DNA of 21,766 nt from Candidatus Omnitrophota bacterium (GTDB lineage Bacteria > Omnitrophota > Gorgyraeia > Gygaellales > JAHJCI01): positions 1 to 21,766 of the forward strand of contig JADHWR010000013.1 in NCBI GenBank assembly GCA_016783355.1, written 5' to 3'. Both the position numbers and the translations under genes were made by a program. Numbering within the stretch: position 1 is the first letter of the stretch; each line of letters begins with the position of its first letter. Shown here one piece after another: positions 15,989-21,766 of this stretch. Below the pieces are notes generated by a model. It made no database searches. It saw only the letters and a program-made list of their open reading frames with translations, and was not told the DNA's origin.

Positions 15989-16016
15989 ATTATAGAACTA
16001 AACTGGGTCTATGCAA
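15989..16016 (-). promoter_or_regulatory. Promoter of the tRNA-Val/tRNA-Asp unit
   Basis: TTGCAT (16016-16011), a 16-base spacer and TATAAT (15994-15989) on the minus strand, about 11 bases before the mature tRNA-Val 5' end. It sits in the 43-base gap after the queH stop, so the tRNAs can be transcribed independently of queH. Confidence 0.7.
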
Positions 16017-16020
16017 GAAA

Positions 16021-16560
16021 TTAACTAATCTTTCTTTCTCTTCTACTATATATACAGCCGCAATAATCCTGCCGATATAAATTATAGCGCTTGGCAAACT
16101 CAATGGCAAGCTGAAAACCTGCCTCTTTCTTAAAATCACGAAAGATAAATGCCTCTCTATCTATCTCCTTGCCAATCTCATTAATTAGACCGGAATCTTT
16201 GTGGGGGCTAATAGTAAGTGTAGTGCTAAATTTAAATATATTCATCTGCCTTGCCATCTTGTAAGTCTCCTCGAGCCTAATCTTAAAACACAGATTACAG
16301 CGCCTGCCTCCCTCGGCTTTATTTTCTAACCCTTTGGTTTTGGCAAACCAATTATCTTTATCATAAGGCCCGCGGAGTAAATCAAACTTAAGGATTGAAC
16401 TGACCTGCCTTGCTGTCTCTTCTCGTCTAAAATATTCCTCTTGCGGATGGATATTGGGATTGTAAAAAAATCCAGCAACATCAAAATTCTCCTCTCTTAG
16501 CCTGAGCACCGCCTGACTTGCGCATACGCCACAACAGATATGCAAAAGGATTCTATTCAC
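16021..16560 (-). CDS. queH: Epoxyqueuosine reductase QueH
   Basis: 179 residues. QueH (formerly DUF208) performs the last step of queuosine synthesis, reducing epoxyqueuosine in tRNA. Metal and redox cysteines are visible: HICCGVC (C9, C10, C13), RCNLC (C88, C91) and DYCGC (C167, C169). FFYNPNIHP and the TTLTISPHKD segment are also typical. The start is GTG at 16560, 13 bases after a GGAGG. That spacing is unusually long and the intervening bases are half of a palindromic repeat. The start overlaps the stop of a possible small ORF (GTGA), so coupling may compensate. A tRNA-Asp(GUC) substrate gene lies just downstream. Confidence 0.9.
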   Translation of the reverse strand: MNRILLHICCGVCASQAVLRLREENFDVAGFFYNPNIHPQEEYFRREETARQVSSILKFDLLRGPYDKDNWFAKTKGLENKAEGGRRCNLCFKIRLEETYKMARQMNIFKFSTTLTISPHKDSGLINEIGKEIDREAFIFRDFKKEAGFQLAIEFAKRYNLYRQDYCGCIYSRRERKIS

Positions 16561-16646
16561 CCCGTTAGAAATTCCTCCAATCTTTGTTTAAGGTTTAATG
16601 ATACATAAGCAGCCGAGGCTTTTGAATCTATCTCAAATCCATGCAT
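16557..16646 (-). CDS. Possible 29-residue ORF coupled to queH
   Basis: ATG at 16646 to TGA at 16557, starting MHGFEIDSKASAAYVSL. Its stop overlaps the queH GTG, and its codons contain the GGAGG that precedes queH. The last residues (FLTG) are encoded by the same palindromic sequence that ends the acyl-CoA synthetase (CLTG). It has no Shine-Dalgarno of its own and no recognised family. It could be a remnant of a longer gene or a chance frame. Confidence 0.25.
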   Translation of the reverse strand: MHGFEIDSKASAAYVSLNLKQRLEEFLTG

Positions 16647-16658
16647 ATCTAAATTTCG

Positions 16659-16679
16659 AACGGGGTTCACCCCGTTAGA
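16659..16679. repeat. Palindrome AACGGGG-TTCA-CCCCGTT, with a second half copy at 16556-16569
   Basis: 7-bp stem with a 4-base loop. The 14-mer TTCACCCCGTTAGA (16666-16679) recurs at 16556-16569. The first copy carries the acyl-CoA synthetase stop codon in its loop. The second covers the queH start codon and the stop of the small ORF before it. Confidence 0.6.
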
Positions 16680-18208
16680 CATCTCTTTAAAACCTTTCCC
16701 GTTAAATTTCTCGGAAAATCAGTTACAAATTCTATTCTTCTTGGCACCTTAAAATCAGCCAGATGCCGGCGGCAGAATGAAATTATCTCTTTTTGTGAAA
16801 TAGGAGAGCCTCTTTTTAAAATAATAAAAGCCCGTGGTACTTCTCCCTTATGTTTATCCGGCATTTTTACAACCGCTGCTTCCTTAACAGCAGGATGCTT
16901 TGCCAACATATCCTCGACCTCTCTTGGATAAACATTTAAGCCGCGCACATTAATCATATCCTTTTTTCTATCTACGATATAGATGTATCCATCTTCATCA
17001 ATTCTTGCCATATCGCCGGTATATAACCAGCCATCTTTGATGCATTCTTGTGTTGCTTCCTTATTATTCAGATACCCTTTCATCACATTTGGACCGAAAA
17101 CAGCAAGTTCGCCTATTCTGCCTTTAGCCAGCTTCGCTCCATTGTCATCCACAATCCTTGTCTTTACATTTTCTAAAGGCAGACCTACTGAGCCGGGCTT
17201 TTGTCTTTTTAACGGATTGAGCGAAACAACTGGTGCTGTTTCGGTTAAGCCATAACCCTCAAGTAAGGGAATATGGAACTTCCCTTCAAAATTCTTCAAT
17301 ACTGCAACAGGCAATGCTGCTGCACCAGAGATACATAACCTTAACGGCCTAATCATCTCTAAAACGCGCGAGGTAAAAATTGCCGGAATATGAATATGGC
17401 TAAGGATTTGATAAATTGACGGGATCCCGACAAAAACCGTTACCTTTTTCTTAATTATGTTTCTAATTACTTTTCTAAAGGGCCTTACAGAATCAAGGAT
17501 AGTAATACTTGCCCCTGAGTATAAAGCCAAAAGTATAGATGCAGTCCAGGCAAAGGAATGAAACATTGGCAGCAGGCAAATAATATTATCGGTATTTTTT
17601 ACTTTTATTGTTTTAGAGCAGGCAAAGCAATTAGAAAGAAAATTATAATGCGAAAGTTGTGCTCCCTTGGGATGCCCTGTAGTTCCTGAGGTATAAAGGA
17701 CTGAGGCAACAGCATCCTTATCTATTTGCGCAAATACCAATCTTTTTGTTGTCCTTTCAATAATCTCATAAAAATTCAGCGTATTCGGTATTATCCCATC
17801 GATCAATATTATATGTTTCATATAATTCAGCCTTTCCTTTATCGGCCTGATCATTCCAAGACAAGAAACAGATGTTATTATTGCGAATGCACCGGAGTCC
17901 TTTAATATATATTCTGTTTCTTCCTCTTTAAACATATAATTTATGGGCACAACACTTGATTGCGCCTTAATTATGCCAAAATAAGCAATCACAAATTCAG
18001 GTAAATTATGTAAAAAGATTGCCACCCTCTTCTTCGAAAGACCCAGATTCTTTAAGCCCTGAGCAAAGCGACCGGACATCTCCCAAAGCCCTCCATAGGT
18101 AATCTCTCTATCCATAAAATAGAGGGCTACCTTTTGTGGAGCAAGAGAGCTGCTGCGTTCTAACATCTCAACTAAATTATCGGGCATTCTTTTCTCTTCC
18201 ATGCTCAC
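16667..18208 (-). CDS. Long-chain acyl-CoA synthetase (AMP-forming)
   Basis: 513 residues of the ANL adenylate-forming superfamily. It activates a fatty acid with ATP to the acyl-AMP and then the CoA thioester. The AMP-binding loop YTSGTTGHPKGA (172-183), the LEGYGLTETAP motif, GWLYTGDMARIDEDGYIYIVDR, the hinge KKDMINVRGLNVYPREVE and the terminal catalytic Lys in LTGKVLKR are all present. FadD-like proteins usually end just after KVLKR. Here the last codons (CLTG) fall in a palindromic repeat. Start: GTG at 18208 gives MSMEEK. The ATG at 18202 has AGGTGA two bases upstream and may be the true start. The gene follows dtd by 12 bases. The exact chain-length preference is not readable. Confidence 0.9.
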   Translation of the reverse strand: MSMEEKRMPDNLVEMLERSSSLAPQKVALYFMDREITYGGLWEMSGRFAQGLKNLGLSKKRVAIFLHNLPEFVIAYFGIIKAQSSVVPINYMFKEEETEYILKDSGAFAIITSVSCLGMIRPIKERLNYMKHIILIDGIIPNTLNFYEIIERTTKRLVFAQIDKDAVASVLYTSGTTGHPKGAQLSHYNFLSNCFACSKTIKVKNTDNIICLLPMFHSFAWTASILLALYSGASITILDSVRPFRKVIRNIIKKKVTVFVGIPSIYQILSHIHIPAIFTSRVLEMIRPLRLCISGAAALPVAVLKNFEGKFHIPLLEGYGLTETAPVVSLNPLKRQKPGSVGLPLENVKTRIVDDNGAKLAKGRIGELAVFGPNVMKGYLNNKEATQECIKDGWLYTGDMARIDEDGYIYIVDRKKDMINVRGLNVYPREVEDMLAKHPAVKEAAVVKMPDKHKGEVPRAFIILKRGSPISQKEIISFCRRHLADFKVPRRIEFVTDFPRNLTGKVLKRCLTG

Positions 18209-18220
18209 CTATTCCACCCT

Positions 18221-18697
18221 TCACTTCTCACCTGTCCCACCTCGGAGGTGGGACAGGTTTTTTGTATCTAAAATTATCGTCACAGGGCCATCATTTACCA
18301 AATAAACATCCATCATTGCTGCAAATTGACCGCCTTTAACAGAGACGCCCATCTGTTCTAGTTGAGCAATAAAGTAATCATAGAGTTCTCCTGCCCCCAC
18401 CGGCTCTTTTGCCTGCTCAAATGAAGGCGTTCTCCCCTTTCTCAAATCAGCAAAAAGGGTTACTTCTGAAACAACAAGTGCCTCTCTCTTAATCTGCTCT
18501 AAGGAGAGACTCATCTTTTTATTTTCATCATTAAAGATGCGTATCTCCTTTAATCTCTTTGCCAAGAAATCTGCATCCTCTTTTGTGTCCTCTTTTCCTA
18601 TGCCAAGAAAAACAAGCAGGCCCTTCCCAATCTGATTAATGAGCCTCTCTCCAACAAAGACCTTTGCTTCTGTTACTCTTTGAATAACTGCTCTCAT
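18221..18697 (-). CDS. dtd: D-aminoacyl-tRNA deacylase
   Basis: 158 residues. DTD removes D-amino acids and glycine from mischarged tRNA. MRAVIQRVTEAKV, GLLVFLGI, KGRTPSF and the cross-subunit Gly-cisPro motif in LVNDGPVT are all clear. The active-site motif normally SQFTL reads SEVTL here, so Gln becomes Glu next to the conserved Thr. Family members end soon after GPVTFWL at about 145 residues; this one has about 12 extra residues (NLSHLRGGTGEK) encoded by a palindromic repeat. No Shine-Dalgarno is evident before the ATG. A 149-base structured spacer separates it from the helicase gene, and the acyl-CoA synthetase gene follows. Confidence 0.92.
   Translation of the reverse strand: MRAVIQRVTEAKVFVGERLINQIGKGLLVFLGIGKEDTKEDADFLAKRLKEIRIFNDENKKMSLSLEQIKREALVVSEVTLFADLRKGRTPSFEQAKEPVGAGELYDYFIAQLEQMGVSVKGGQFAAMMDVYLVNDGPVTIILDTKNLSHLRGGTGEK
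18231..18257. repeat. Palindromic repeat inside the 3' end of dtd
   Basis: 11-bp perfect stem CCTGTCCCACC/GGTGGGACAGG with loop TCGGA. On the plus strand it is followed by TTTTTT, giving the form of an intrinsic terminator, but no plus-strand gene lies nearby. On the minus strand it is translated as part of the Dtd C-terminus. It shares the TCCCACC/GGTGGGA core with 12174-12192. Confidence 0.7.
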
Positions 18698-18846
18698 ATT
18701 AATGGGAGACGGTTCTCGTTTATGAGCGGGTGGCGAGGCAGTGGGCGGCCCAAAATAGCCCGCAGCGAATTATACCCTATAGAGGCTTCCCCTTGAGCGA
18801 GGACAATTTTGGGCTCTGCCGAAGACAGGACCCGCCGTCCCCAACT
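18698..18846. repeat. Structured spacer between the helicase gene and dtd
   Basis: No gene seen in these 149 bases. GCCCAAAAT (18748-18756) pairs with ATTTTGGGC (18806-18814) around a GC-rich region. The left part has GGAGACGGTTCTCG, like the termini of the element at 3937-4040, and the right end has a GTCCCC. A minus-strand TATAAT lies at 18774-18769, about 70 bases before dtd, without a convincing -35. It is probably a degenerate palindromic element that may carry the dtd promoter. Confidence 0.45.
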
Positions 18847-20742
18847 CTAAAAAGGGTAGGCCCTTTTTTCTAAAAGCTGCATCACATTCGGCTGATCAAC
18901 AAACCTGCTGATTTTATTGAACTGCTCGAACCCCCGGCGCCAGCCCTCATAGTGTAGAGAAAAATAGAGCCTTGCCTTTGCCCGGGTAACCGCAACATAG
19001 AAAAGCCGTTGCTCCTCCTCAATCTCTTCCTCGTCATCCAGGGTATAACTTATTGGCAGAAGCCCTTCTGCTATTCCCACTAAAAATACAACCTCCCATT
19101 CCAGGCCTTTTGCTGAGTGGATTGTTGAAAGGGTAAGAGGCGCAACCTGCCGCACTCCAACCTGAGGTAATTCAACAGCCAAATCAACCAGCAAATCACG
19201 AAGTTTCCTGTAGTGACCGGCAATCTGCTTCAAGGCTTCTAAATCATTAGCCCTTAAGTGCCAATCATCAAACTTAACCTCAAATATCGGCTGATAATAA
19301 TTAACTACTGCTTCTACGTAAGCACTGACATCCTCTTTTTTAAAATTGACCTTCTTCAGGAAAACCCCAAGCCTGGAAAGTTCCTTGCTAAAGCTGTATC
19401 CCTTTTTATAAAACTCAAAAACCTTAATTGGATTGTTGGATTTAGAAATTTTACCGACGAGAAGCTGAGCTGTCTTTGTACCAATGCCCTTAAGCAGGGT
19501 TAAACCCCTCATCCAGGCCAACTCATCCTTTGGGTTTACGATTACCCGCAAATGTGCCAGAACATCCCTGATATGGCTAGTTTCATAAAACTTGAGTCCA
19601 CCAAAAACCTGAAAGGGAATCTTACGCCTGCTTAACTCTGTCTGTAAAGGAATAGATACATATGCTGAGCGAAATAAAATTGCCTGCTTTGTTAAATCTA
19701 CTCCCTCATTGCGTAGCTCTAAAATCCTTTCTGCAATCATCTGGGCCTCTTTATATCCGTCTTGGAAGAGGAAAACTTGCGGCTTTAGGCCCTCTATTCC
19801 TTTTGCCGCAAAAAGACATTTTGCATATTTATTTTTCATATTTGCCAGGACGGCATTTGCTACATCTAATATCCTACGGGTACTGCGGAAATTCTCCTCT
19901 AATTTTATGATACGGGCATTAGGAAATCTCTTGGGAAACTCCATAATATTCTTGTGTGTTGCCCCACGAAATCCATAAATGCTTTGTGCGTCATCTCCAA
20001 CAACCATCACATTTTGATGGTCTTTACTTAAAAGATAAGTAATATCGCCCTGGAGGGTATTTGTATCCTGATATTCATCAACCATAATAAAGCGGTATTT
20101 TTCACGAAAAACATCTCTAATTTGTGGTTTTTCTAAAAGGGCCTTAAGACAAATGAGTAAATCATCATAATCTAAATAATTTGCCTTTATTTTATATTGC
20201 CCGTATTCCTTTTTTATCCTCTCTAAATCATGGCTATATTCAACAAAATGGGGGTACTCTCTTTTAAGGACATCTTCCAGCGGGCAGCCTAAATTATTTG
20301 ACCTGCTGATTGTATCTTTTATTGTCTGGGCACGGGGGAACCTGCTTTTCTTGTTTTCAAAGCCCAATCTGGCCATACATCGACGGATTGCCTCGCAAGA
20401 ATCTGCCTCATCTAAAATTATAAAGTTGGCCTGAATCCCGAGCTTCTTTGCATAAACTTTCAAGGTCTGATAAGCAAAGGAATGAAATGTTCCGCCAACT
20501 ACCTTACTGCAATGCAGGTTATGCCGGCAGGCGCGGCTAATCATCTCATGGGCAGCGCGGCGCGTAAATGTAAGCAAGAGTATAGAAGCGGGAGGAATAT
20601 TATTCTCGAGGAGATATAAAACCCGGTATTCAATGACGCGTGTTTTCCCTGAACCTGCACCGGCAATTACTAAAAGCGGCCCTCTAATCGCTCTGACAGC
20701 AGCAAGCTGGGAAGGGTTGAGCCTTCCTTCAAAATCAATCAT
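18847..20742 (-). CDS. UvrD/PcrA-type superfamily 1 DNA helicase
   Basis: 631 residues with the SF1A motifs in order: Q-motif LNPSQLAAV, Walker A AGAGSGKT (27-34), Ia LLTFTRRAAHEM, II VDEYQDTN (221-228), III GDDAQSIYGFRGA (249-261), IV EENFRST, V TIHSAKGLEWEVVFLVG and VI EEEQRLFYVAVTRAK. It should act as a 3'-5' helicase in repair or replication restart. It is shorter than E. coli UvrD (720) and stops soon after motif VI, with little of the usual C-terminal tail. The ATG overlaps the stop of the 177-residue gene (ATGA), suggesting coupled expression. Confidence 0.93.
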   Translation of the reverse strand: MIDFEGRLNPSQLAAVRAIRGPLLVIAGAGSGKTRVIEYRVLYLLENNIPPASILLLTFTRRAAHEMISRACRHNLHCSKVVGGTFHSFAYQTLKVYAKKLGIQANFIILDEADSCEAIRRCMARLGFENKKSRFPRAQTIKDTISRSNNLGCPLEDVLKREYPHFVEYSHDLERIKKEYGQYKIKANYLDYDDLLICLKALLEKPQIRDVFREKYRFIMVDEYQDTNTLQGDITYLLSKDHQNVMVVGDDAQSIYGFRGATHKNIMEFPKRFPNARIIKLEENFRSTRRILDVANAVLANMKNKYAKCLFAAKGIEGLKPQVFLFQDGYKEAQMIAERILELRNEGVDLTKQAILFRSAYVSIPLQTELSRRKIPFQVFGGLKFYETSHIRDVLAHLRVIVNPKDELAWMRGLTLLKGIGTKTAQLLVGKISKSNNPIKVFEFYKKGYSFSKELSRLGVFLKKVNFKKEDVSAYVEAVVNYYQPIFEVKFDDWHLRANDLEALKQIAGHYRKLRDLLVDLAVELPQVGVRQVAPLTLSTIHSAKGLEWEVVFLVGIAEGLLPISYTLDDEEEIEEEQRLFYVAVTRAKARLYFSLHYEGWRRGFEQFNKISRFVDQPNVMQLLEKRAYPF

Positions 20743-21272
20743 TTGAATCGGTCTTTAAATCTTTCCCACAAATTTCTCAAATCAGAAGGGTTGGATCTAC
20801 CCATGAGCAGACTGACATAGACAAGAAGAGAAAATTGCCAGCAATCCTCTGGCCCGGTGATTAAACCTGTCTGCACATCCTCGCGCCGTTCCAAGTTCTG
20901 CTTGAAATGCTCTTCGGCCTTCTTTAAGGAATTCTCAAAGACATCGAGCGAAGAGACTTCATTTTTAAATTTTAGAGATGGAAAGGAAACCCCTCTGATA
21001 AGAAAAAATGTTACCACATTATCCCTGTTCACCTTAAGCTCTTCTTCAAAATCAAAGCCATCAAATTGCGGCAGATGCTCAGGTAAAATAATGGCTGGTT
21101 TATCTACAAGGATCTTTCCTTGACGCACAACTGTATCGCCGGGATTTACGTGGGAGTCTGCTAAAAATATATAAGGAAGCTGTGTTGCGGAAAAACTAGA
21201 AAGATAGGAAATGCGTGCTCTTACAATCTGGGTATGCCTTAGTGCCTCTTGCCACATCTCTTCTAAATCCAT
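20739..21272 (-). CDS. Conserved-looking hypothetical protein upstream of the helicase
   Basis: 177 residues, soluble, no signal peptide or membrane segment and no family I recognise. The N-terminal half is mixed alpha/beta, with a Ser/Asp-rich LADSHVNPGDTVVRQG stretch. The C-terminal half is helical and charged (SLKKAEEHFKQNLERRED), ending with ITGPEDCWQFSLLVYVSLLMGRSNPSDLRNLWERFKDRFK-like helices. The stop overlaps the helicase ATG by four bases, so it may act with the helicase. The ATG at 21272 has no Shine-Dalgarno but is seven bases past a TATAAT, suggesting a leaderless mRNA. Confidence 0.7.
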   Translation of the reverse strand: MDLEEMWQEALRHTQIVRARISYLSSFSATQLPYIFLADSHVNPGDTVVRQGKILVDKPAIILPEHLPQFDGFDFEEELKVNRDNVVTFFLIRGVSFPSLKFKNEVSSLDVFENSLKKAEEHFKQNLERREDVQTGLITGPEDCWQFSLLVYVSLLMGRSNPSDLRNLWERFKDRFK

Positions 21273-21308
21273 GGATTATATTATAATATATCCTTTATTA
21301 AATGTCCA
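21273..21308 (-). promoter_or_regulatory. Promoter of the hypothetical/helicase operon
   Basis: TGGACA (21308-21303, 5 of 6 bases of the -35 consensus), a 17-base spacer and TATAAT (21285-21280), then seven bases to the ATG. The start site should fall at or next to the start codon. The -35 is supplied by the TTGGACA unit of the dispersed repeat at 21298-21475. Confidence 0.65.
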
Positions 21309-21475
21309 ATGTCCAATTTTCCAATGACGAATGAAATCCCAATAACCCAATGACCAAGATTGGGACTTGGCACTTCGACGGAGTTTATCCCGAGCGAAGT
21401 CGAGGGACTCAGTGCCAATCCTGAGTTTATGGAACGGATTGGGATTTGGGTATTCATTTGTCATTCGGATTTTCC
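21298..21475. repeat. Composite dispersed repeat, copy B
   Basis: Left arm of CCAATGTCC/CAATGAC units (21302-21355) matching 3041-3075 inverted. Then an inner block bounded by TTGGCACT/AGTGCCAA (21367-21374 with 21410-21417) containing TCGAC...GTCGA arms around TTTATCCCGAGCG. A right arm, GGATTGGGATTTGGGTATTC, follows. A minus-strand frame through it (21521-21276) gives peptides such as SLGYWDFIRHWKIGHW, typical of spurious translations of this repeat type. It lies between two divergent promoters. Confidence 0.7.
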
Positions 21476-21499
21476 CGCCTATGAAGGATGTCCCTAATA

Positions 21500-21515
21500 T
21501 GATATAATAGTTGCT
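21500..21515 (+). promoter_or_regulatory. Extended -10 promoter for pabB
   Basis: TGATATAAT (extended -10, TATAAT at 21503-21508) is followed by seven bases and the GTG start at 21516. No good -35 is visible, which is acceptable for an extended -10 promoter. No Shine-Dalgarno is present, so a leaderless transcript is likely. Confidence 0.6.
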
Positions 21516-21766
21516 GTGCATCAGGAAAAATTACTCCTATTTCTGACTAATTACTTAAGAAAGGAGCAGGACTTTGTCTTGCTTTTTAATGACAGGCCCA
21601 CCGACAGTGAATATCGTAGTCTCATATTTACAAAACCCATTGAGGTAGTTGCCTGTTTTAAGCCATCGCAAATCGATAATGCCTTCAGAAAAATCGAACA
21701 AAGGCTGCATCATGGATTTTATTTAGCTGGTTTTTTTAGTTATGAATGTGGTAAGTACTTTGAAAA
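21516..21766 (+). CDS. pabB: Aminodeoxychorismate/anthranilate synthase component I, N-terminal fragment
   Basis: The only plus-strand gene. 83 codons are visible before the right edge, starting GTG and reading MHQEKLLLFLTNYL, with FVLLFNDRPTDSEYRSLIFTKP and then GFYLAGFFSYECGKYFE. The last segment matches the GxxxGFxSYE pattern near the N-terminus of PabB-type chorismate-using enzymes, including the fused PabB/PabC form. It would aminate chorismate toward folate, again using ammonia from a separate glutaminase (PabA). The catalytic C-terminal domain is outside the window, so TrpE or another member is possible. It is divergent from the helicase operon across the composite repeat. Confidence 0.65.
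   Translation, partial: MHQEKLLLFLTNYLRKEQDFVLLFNDRPTDSEYRSLIFTKPIEVVACFKPSQIDNAFRKIEQRLHHGFYLAGFFSYECGKYFE

Noticed and set aside
18231..18263. Plus-strand hairpin followed by six T residues, like an intrinsic terminator
   Set aside because: No plus-strand gene ends there, and the palindrome is translated within dtd on the minus strand, so it is listed as a repeat.
21276..21521. 81-codon minus-strand frame before pabB
   Set aside because: It runs through the composite repeat and gives the repetitive WKIGHW-type peptide expected from that repeat. It also overlaps two promoters.

Overview
The window is a bacterial chromosome segment, AT-rich by eye, with compact housekeeping operons. Every gene lies on the minus strand except a pabB fragment at the right edge. 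The lineage cannot be fixed from the sequence alone. A two-subunit style GMP synthase, a class I-alpha type glutamine synthetase, QueH, a DUF1846 protein and many short intergenic palindromes suit an uncultured lineage such as Candidatus Omnitrophota. That is a weak inference.

Layout in the direction of transcription, right to left. A 177-residue protein of unknown function overlaps a UvrD/PcrA-type helicase (21272 to 18847). After a structured spacer come dtd, a long-chain acyl-CoA synthetase and queH (18697 to 16021). A two-tRNA unit with its own promoter follows: Val-TAC, then Asp-GTC. Next is a nitrogen and nucleotide block (15708 to 5148): glutamate dehydrogenase, a CcdA/DsbD-like membrane protein, glutamine synthetase, the ATPase subunit of GMP synthase, hisF, purL, a DUF1846 protein and a purF-like gene. 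It ends at an intrinsic terminator. Beyond it lie acyP and a metallophosphoesterase, a DnaQ-WYL fusion, a TPR/DUF3857/transglutaminase lipoprotein and a PilZ membrane protein cut by the left edge.

The nitrogen block is the most interesting part. Four of its enzymes (PurF, PurL, HisF, GuaA) belong to glutamine amidotransferases. Three are present only as the ammonia-using synthase half, with no PurQ, HisH or GuaA glutaminase in the window. The PurF homologue still carries a glutaminase-like domain, but it has Ser for the catalytic Cys and has lost the other signature residues. These genes sit with glutamate dehydrogenase and glutamine synthetase. glnA and purF are also preceded by near-identical cassettes of about 140 bp holding a promoter-like -10, two hairpins, a short open frame and the Shine-Dalgarno. 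The parsimonious reading is a nitrogen-assimilation and purine regulon with a shared leader. The bolder one is that these synthases are fed by ammonia or by one shared glutaminase.

The intergenic DNA is rich in dispersed palindromes. Some run into coding regions and appear to form the C-termini of Dtd and the acyl-CoA synthetase. Three genes (acyP, the 177-residue gene and pabB) have a perfect TATAAT 5 to 7 bases before the start codon, so they are probably transcribed as leaderless mRNAs.
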